Shown here in pieces: positions 34,701-37,860 of a DNA stretch of 37,860 bases. This stretch comes from Nostoc calcicola FACHB-3891 (GTDB taxonomy: Bacteria; Cyanobacteriota; Cyanobacteriia; Cyanobacteriales; Nostocaceae): the NCBI RefSeq assembly GCF_014697355.1, contig NZ_JACJRQ010000064.1, positions 1 to 37,860 of the forward strand, given 5' to 3'. The translations under genes were made by a program, and so were the position numbers. The notes beneath the pieces are model-generated. The model had not been told where the DNA came from and did no database searches. It saw only the letters and a list, made by a program, of their open reading frames with translations. Position 1 is the first letter of the stretch. Each line of letters opens with the position of its first letter.

Positions 34701-35906
34701 TGAAATGCCAGCATTCAAGGTATCATTACCAGCACCACCGTTGAGGGTGTTATTGCCTGATGCCCTAAAATTAGGGTCTCCTCTATAAGTTGTAATTCCA
34801 GAGGTGGAGAGAGAATCATTGCCATCACCCCCAAAGAGTAAGTTATTGCCGGATGGAGACTCAGCATTCAAGGTATCATCACCAGCGCCTCCATCTAGGG
34901 TGTTATTACCTGAGGAGGGGTAATAGATGTTAGGACTTACACTGCTATAAACGTTAGAGGAGGAGAGAAAATCATTGCCATCGTCCCCAAAGAGTAAGTT
35001 ATTGCCAGATGTTGCCCCAGCATCTAAGCGATCGTCACCAACGCCACCCTTGAGAGTGTTATCGCCTGTTGAAAATTCAACATTTAAGTAATCGTTACCA
35101 GTACCACCAATGAGGGAGTCATTGCCCGCACCACCCACGAGGGAGTGATTACCTGTGGAAGAGTCATTGCCCGTACCGCCAACGAGAATATCATCCCCCA
35201 CACCACCAATGAGGGAGTCATTCCCCGCACCACCTCTGAGTGTGTCGTCGCCACTTAAGCCGTCAATGAGGTCATTTCCGCCTTGACCATTGATGACATC
35301 ATTTGAGTTATCAAAGCCGCTAATATTATTGTTCAGGTCGTTAAGAAAAGTGACTGTATTCTTATTGAAGATAGTGCTTTGGGTCGAGTTGGCATTAAAG
35401 ACATCAAAGCTATCTGTGGTGCTAGTTTGTCCAATAAATACGATATTGCTTAAGTCTACAGTGCCTCCTGTAGATTTACTTAAGTTTTCCAGGTTTTCCA
35501 GGGCAAAGTTTTGCAGGATAACTGGGGCATCAGAAAACCTGCTTATATAAGCATCCCCTTCAAAACTAATTTCCAGATCGTTGCCTTTTTGGGTCAACAA
35601 CAAATTTTGGGCACTGATGCCCTCGCCCTCGAATTCTAGGGTATCCACTTCGGCAATGATTCCTGCTGTCGGGTTTGTCCCTTTACCTACGCCACCAAAA
35701 TCTGTGACGATCGCAACATCGTTGTTTTGGTCGCCATAGTAGGAGTAAATGAATTTATCGTTGCCGCTTCCACCAGTTAAGGTGTCGTTCCCATAGGCAT
35801 TACCAACATATATAGTATCGTTGCCTGCAAGACCCTTAATTGTATCCGCTTCATAATAGTTACCCTCTAGAGTATCATCACCGTTGCTTCCAATGATATT
35901 TGCCAT
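31797..35906 (-). CDS. RTX (hemolysin-type calcium-binding) repeat protein
   Basis: A 1369-residue, very acidic Gly/Asn/Asp-rich protein with dozens of GGxGxDxLx nonapeptides (GGAGNDSLIGGTGND type) that bind calcium and fold as beta-rolls outside the cell. There is no N-terminal signal peptide, as expected for type I secretion through a C-terminal signal; the end, TSTQQFIYDNITGALFFDKD ... LSAGLSLTEKNFVLV, is a pattern I know from cyanobacterial RTX proteins. The protein is a near-duplicate of itself: VTDFGG..GKG.NP..., LLLTQ.GN.LEI.FEG and VTFLNDL.NNI.GFDNSNDVING appear once near the N-terminus and again after the middle. A YKNIERLNI.GT.YDDNI.G unit occurs four times. AAAGG precedes the start. 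No HlyB/HlyD/TolC genes are in the window. The role (adhesin, S-layer-like, matrix) is undetermined; no enzyme domain seen. Confidence 0.92.
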   Translation of the reverse strand: MANIIGSNGDDTLEGNYYEADTIKGLAGNDTIYVGNAYGNDTLTGGSGNDKFIYSYYGDQNNDVAIVTDFGGVGKGTNPTAGIIAEVDTLEFEGEGISAQNLLLTQKGNDLEISFEGDAYISRFSDAPVILQNFALENLENLSKSTGGTVDLSNIVFIGQTSTTDSFDVFNANSTQSTIFNKNTVTFLNDLNNNISGFDNSNDVINGQGGNDLIDGLSGDDTLRGGAGNDSLIGGVGDDILVGGTGNDSSTGNHSLVGGAGNDSLIGGTGNDYLNVEFSTGDNTLKGGVGDDRLDAGATSGNNLLFGDDGNDFLSSSNVYSSVSPNIYYPSSGNNTLDGGAGDDTLNAESPSGNNLLFGGDGNDSLSTSGITTYRGDPNFRASGNNTLNGGAGNDTLNAGISTGNNLLSGDDGNDSLSISGDVVDYSGRDFYYLSSGDNTLNGGAGDDTLTAEYSTGNNFFSGDDGNDSFYISTTYSDTLPSDLAIQTIDGGKGDDLLSVDYRFATAGISTTFNATTNKAEITAGTYQVSYKNIERLNILGTAYDDNIVGSSGNDTLSGGYGGKDTIDGAAGDDVLSVNYSYTNPTAGITTIFNATTNKGVIAAGTNQINYKNIERLNILGTAYNDNIVGNDGNDTLSTGDSGKDTIDGGAGDDVLSVNYIFNVNDSTKGIATTFNATTNIGSITAGTNRVNYKNIERLNISGTSYDDNILGNSGNDTLFGSGGKDTIIGGVGNDVLTGGSGDDTLTGGAGNDKFVYSLNDNYYQGTNTDVITDFGGLGKGSNPSATVIASLDTLQFTDSFSITGNLFTPENLLLTQNGNNLEITFEGLSNDNKVILQNFKLENLDNLPATSSQPAIGNILFDGETSISDSFDVFDADSTQTSIFNRNTVTFLNDLDNNITGFDNSNDVINGQGGDDTIDGKSGNDILRGAAGNDTLDGGMGNDTLIGGVGNDILDGGTGNDTLIGGVGNDTLDGGTGDDSLNASGSTGDNLLFGNDANDSLNISGFYRVFGSVFPSSSSDSRSFGNNTLDGGTGNDSLTASGSKGDNLLFGGDGNDFLNISGRYSNSYGDSNDSRSFGNNTIEGGIGDDTLSAGGSKGDNLLSGGDGNDFLDISGDYSYYSSNDYSDSRPSGNNTLEGGAGDDRLSVSSSTGDNLLSGGDGNDSFNVITNYVDSDLSDLVTQTLDGGDGDDSLFTIYNFTAEGITSTFNATTNTGSITVGLYRVNYNNIEQLDISGTNYDDLIVGSNGNDTLFGGNGNDSLIGGNGTDTFGFYNYNGGVDTIYDFNATNELIEIYNFAFGGGLSVGSLSDAQFTIGTSATTSTQQFIYDNITGALFFDKDGSASGFTQVKFAQLSAGLSLTEKNFVLV

Positions 35907-36550
35907 AACTTTTACCTTTCTAAATCATTTTTTTCAGTAACTTCAGTTTTTAATCGGCTGTTTGTGTAGTTTTAAGGCACAAACAAATCCTCGAAATTTA
36001 AAGTTTTCGGCACAGTTTAGCCTTCAACTTTGAAAATCAGTAATTTTCTCAAAAATTAATTTCTTAGGTAGCTTTTCTGTCACACTTAATTAAATATTTT
36101 ATTACTATCTAAGTCTTAAGCACTGTACAAATTCATCAACGTCTGTATTGAGGATAATTTTCATTTGATGCTAAAGTAATCGTCTTTGTTCAGTAGAAAT
36201 TACTCTCACAAGCATCGAAAAATTTTACAATTCAATACTCAAAGCCCACCCCTAATATTTTTTGCCAGTGCTTAAGTCGTAGTAGAAGAGAAAGATTTTT
36301 ATCCCCTCCTTGTGGACTATTTTGTGTAAATGTCTAGCTTGAAAATAGAGAACTTTTGAATAGCCTTAAAATAACTGCATAGTCAACATCTTACTTAAGT
36401 ATCTATGCCTAAAAAGGCATCTTTGTATATTCTTTATATTCTTTGCCGAAAAATGTATATACAAATACTCAGCTTTATGTATTCTTCATCATTTAAACAA
36501 TCGTGTCATTAAGCTAGCGCAAGCAAAAGTTTTAGGTGGGTGTGCGCTGC
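35907..36550. other. AT-rich intergenic region upstream of the RTX gene
   Basis: About 640 bp without a convincing frame on either strand. It should contain the RTX promoter (minus strand), but no consensus match stands out. No tRNA-like arms were seen. Confidence 0.6.
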
Positions 36551-36558
36551 ATAATGCT

Positions 36559-36663
36559 ATGTCCTACGTGCGGGATTATTGGAAAACGAATGTAGCAGTG
36601 GAAGAGGGCGATCGCTCTCTTTGCGAACCGTTGAATTCTCATATCAATTCCACAAAACAATAG
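36559..36663 (+). pseudogene. Duplicated 3' scrap of the WD40 NTPase gene
   Basis: The DNA at 36568-36624 matches 31514-31570 with a single mismatch (TTG to TGG), encoding VRDYWKTNVAVEEGDRSLC against VRDYLKTNVAVEEGDRSLC. Similarity stops abruptly on both sides. A 34-codon frame (36559-36663) runs through it, but it is surely a remnant, not a gene. The two copies are direct repeats bracketing the RTX gene. Confidence 0.85.
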
Positions 36664-36815
36664 ACTTCTTGCATAAGTCGGGAAAAGGGGAAGGTGGGGT
36701 CCCCTCTGGGGATAAGGGGCGGGGGAAAGGGGGAAAGGTTTGGTATTTTCCCTTTCCCCAATAAAGATGCATCCCTTTTCCCACAAGAGTGCAAAAAGCA
36801 CTTTTGCAAGAGGTC
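36663..36815. mobile_element. MITE-like element, GACTTCTTGCA termini
   Basis: GACTTCTTGCATAAG (36663-36677) and CTTTTGCAAGAGGTC (36801-36815) are inverted repeats matching at 13 of 15 positions. The interior is mostly GGGGAAAGG / CCCTTTCCCC repeat material able to fold back, like the element at 22348. Confidence 0.55.
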
Positions 36816-36829
36816 CAATGAAACAGATA

Positions 36830-36910
36830 TGTAGGTTGGGTTTAAGGTTGTGAAACCCAACAATAACAAAGTCTTTGGGTGTTGGGTTTCGTTCCTCAAC
36901 CCAACCTACA
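36830..36910. repeat. 81-bp nested inverted repeat (GTAGGTTGGG type)
   Basis: The outer arms TGTAGGTTGGGTT and AACCCAACCTACA are perfectly complementary; an inner pair GAAACCCAAC/GTTGGGTTTC forms a second 10-bp stem. It would extrude as a cruciform or fold into a long hairpin. No gene. I recall this repeat type as common in cyanobacteria. Confidence 0.85.
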
Positions 36911-37092
36911 TTCACATCATATTTTTTGTGAAATGGTCTCACAATTCTGAATTCTGAACTCTGGATTCTTCTTCAAGCAAGAGGTTTGATTTTAGACAAC
37001 AAGCAAAAGCGATGTCTACGACGGGCTACGCCTACGCTCTTATACTGAATACTGTAAAAATTTAAACCTTTGCAGCTAATATTACTCGATCT

Positions 37093-37290
37093 ATAAGAAA
37101 GGCTTAAGTTTTTCTTGCAAATGTATAAGCCGTTGCAGCAAATGTTTAATACTTTGCAACAAATACTATTCCATATATAAGAAAGGCTTAAGTTTTTCTT
37201 GCAAATGTATAAGCCGTTGCAGCAAATGTTTAATGCTTTGCAACAAATACTATTCCATATATAAGAAAGGCTTAAATCATTGCAGCAATT
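37093..37290. repeat. 84-bp tandem repeat, about 2.3 copies
   Basis: Units start with ATAAGAAAGGCTTAA at 37093, 37177 and 37261. The first two are nearly identical over 84 bp; the third stops after about 30 bp. Each unit has the imperfect stem GGCTTA...TAAGCC and a GTTGCA...TGCAAC pair. Confidence 0.9.
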
Positions 37291-37326
37291 GTTGTAATGA
37301 ACTTATATAGCAGATTGCAAGTTGGT

Positions 37327-37380
37327 GAGGTACAGATAATCGTAGGGTAGCACAGCTGTGCTACCCTACCCGTGTACCTC
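37327..37380. repeat. 28-bp palindrome with outer stem, second of a pair with 7904
   Basis: The core 37342-37369 is identical to 7904-7931. Outer arms GAGGTACA (37327-37334) and TGTACCTC (37373-37380) pair perfectly over 8 bp. In the other copy the arms have different sequence but still pair. ATTTACCTGAAA follows in both. Confidence 0.85.
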
Positions 37381-37414
37381 ATTTACCTGAAATATGCTAT
37401 GAGAAGGAGTCAGA

Positions 37415-37660
37415 AGACAGAATTCAGAATTCAGAATACCCCATGCCTGAAGTCAGGGGTAACAATCGGAAAGAATTTTTTCTTCTCCACGATAGCGAAG
37501 CGTAAAGCCTTCTCCTTTGGAGACGCACTCGCGTTCGGCATGGCAACGCTATGAGCGAGTCCGAGAGCGTCTTCAAATTGGGGGCTTTAAACCTCGATTC
37601 TCCATCCAGTCGCACAGAATCCATTCTGGATTCTGGCTCCTGAATTCTGAATTCTTCTTT
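37415..37660. repeat. Mixed short repeats next to the IS200 fragment
   Basis: AATTCAGAATTCAGAAT near 37420, a block of GCGAAGCG, GAGACGC and GCGTTCGGCATGGCAACGC repeats (37490-37575), and ATTCTGGATTCTGGCTCCTG near 37622. Short frames here are repeat-derived; I support no gene. Confidence 0.7.
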
Positions 37661-37716
37661 TCAACAACGCCCGGATAAAAACGTTATCAAAAAACTGGGT
37701 TTAAAACCCCGTTGTT

Positions 37717-37860
37717 CTAGGACGGCTTTTCTTGATTTTGGATGTACATTTTAAGGACTTCAAGTGGCGCACCCCCAACGGAAGACACGAAGTAACTAGG
37801 ACTCCACAGCGCTTGTTTACCAGAGGGTTTGGGGTATCCAGCTTGTCCATATCTACGACT
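37717..37860 (-). CDS. tnpA: IS200/IS605-family TnpA transposase, C-terminal part
   Basis: The gene is cut by the right window edge; 47 codons remain, ending in TAG at 37719-37717. The peptide reads GYPKPSGKQALWSPSYFVSS, then VGGAPLEVLKMYIQNQ; this is the C-terminal part of Y1 (HUH) single-strand transposases, and the Tyr of KMYIQNQ is at the place of the catalytic tyrosine. Downstream, GGGTTTTAAACCC (minus strand, around 37706-37694) may belong to the hairpin end of the element. Whether the copy is full length cannot be told. It is adjacent to a repeat cluster. Confidence 0.85.
   Translation of the reverse strand, partial: SRRYGQAGYPKPSGKQALWSPSYFVSSVGGAPLEVLKMYIQNQEKPS

Noticed and set aside
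31797..35906. Plus-strand and alternative minus-strand frames inside the RTX gene
   Set aside because: They are shadows of the strongly biased GGxGxD coding repeats.
36532..36942. Minus-strand frame of 136 residues
   Set aside because: It runs through the MITE-like element, the GTAGGTTGGG inverted repeat and the WD40 scrap; composition is repeat-derived.
37093..37290. CRISPR-like array
   Set aside because: The 84-bp units abut without unique spacers, and no cas genes are present.
35907..37716. tRNA or other structured RNA gene in the long gene-free region
   Set aside because: No T-arm-like GGTTCRAATCC or acceptor pairing was found; the hairpins present are explained by repeat families.

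Overview
The window looks like chromosomal DNA of a filamentous, probably heterocyst-forming cyanobacterium (order Nostocales). The reasons are dense HIP1 sites (GCGATCGC), a PAM68-family photosystem II assembly gene behind rpsO, a cyanobacterial HtrA/Hho protease, large Ser/Thr-kinase/histidine-kinase, TPR-CHAT, AAA-WD40 and RTX proteins, and many short tandem repeats and palindromes of the kind known from Nostoc and Calothrix genomes. The genus is not resolvable by eye.

Layout. 1-1936: a 42-bp tandem repeat and an ABC exporter half-transporter. 2357-7876: a 1839-residue Ser/Thr kinase-AAA-GAF-histidine kinase (HstK type). 8270-11064: a small catabolic group, with an amidohydrolase divergent from a cysteine hydrolase and a cupin. 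11065-12700: a repeat-rich stretch with a near-perfect promoter, a 94-residue conserved protein, a textbook terminator and two MITE-like elements. 12701-17914: a TPR-CHAT protease followed by a 114-residue protein and a 487-residue membrane protein; this is the best candidate for an undescribed (defence or cell-death) module. 18022-20572: a CocE-type hydrolase and a convergent Ap4A phosphorylase. 20994-22954: an HtrA protease and a small secreted Arg-rich protein. 23186-25375 (minus): aroF, a PAM68-like gene and rpsO, the only clearly housekeeping block. 25984-31591: two AAA_35-type NTPases, one with an HTH-like N-terminus and one with a membrane segment and 14 WD40 repeats. 31797-35906 (minus): a 1369-residue RTX protein. 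35907-37860: about 2 kb without intact genes, holding a duplicated scrap of the WD40 gene, several inverted-repeat elements, an 84-bp tandem repeat and, at the edge, the C-terminus of an IS200/IS605 TnpA transposase on the minus strand.

The most general theme is repeat invasion. The intergenic regions carry at least five kinds of terminal-inverted-repeat element, a family of GTAGGG...CCCTAC palindromes and many short tandem repeats. The same kinds of sequence have entered reading frames without breaking them in the ABC transporter (N- and C-terminus), the kinase (twice), the CHAT protease (a 36-residue unit repeated 2.8 times inside the peptidase domain), the CocE hydrolase and the WD40 NTPase (twice). 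No tRNA, rRNA or CRISPR array was seen. All functional statements rest on motif recognition by eye; no search was run.
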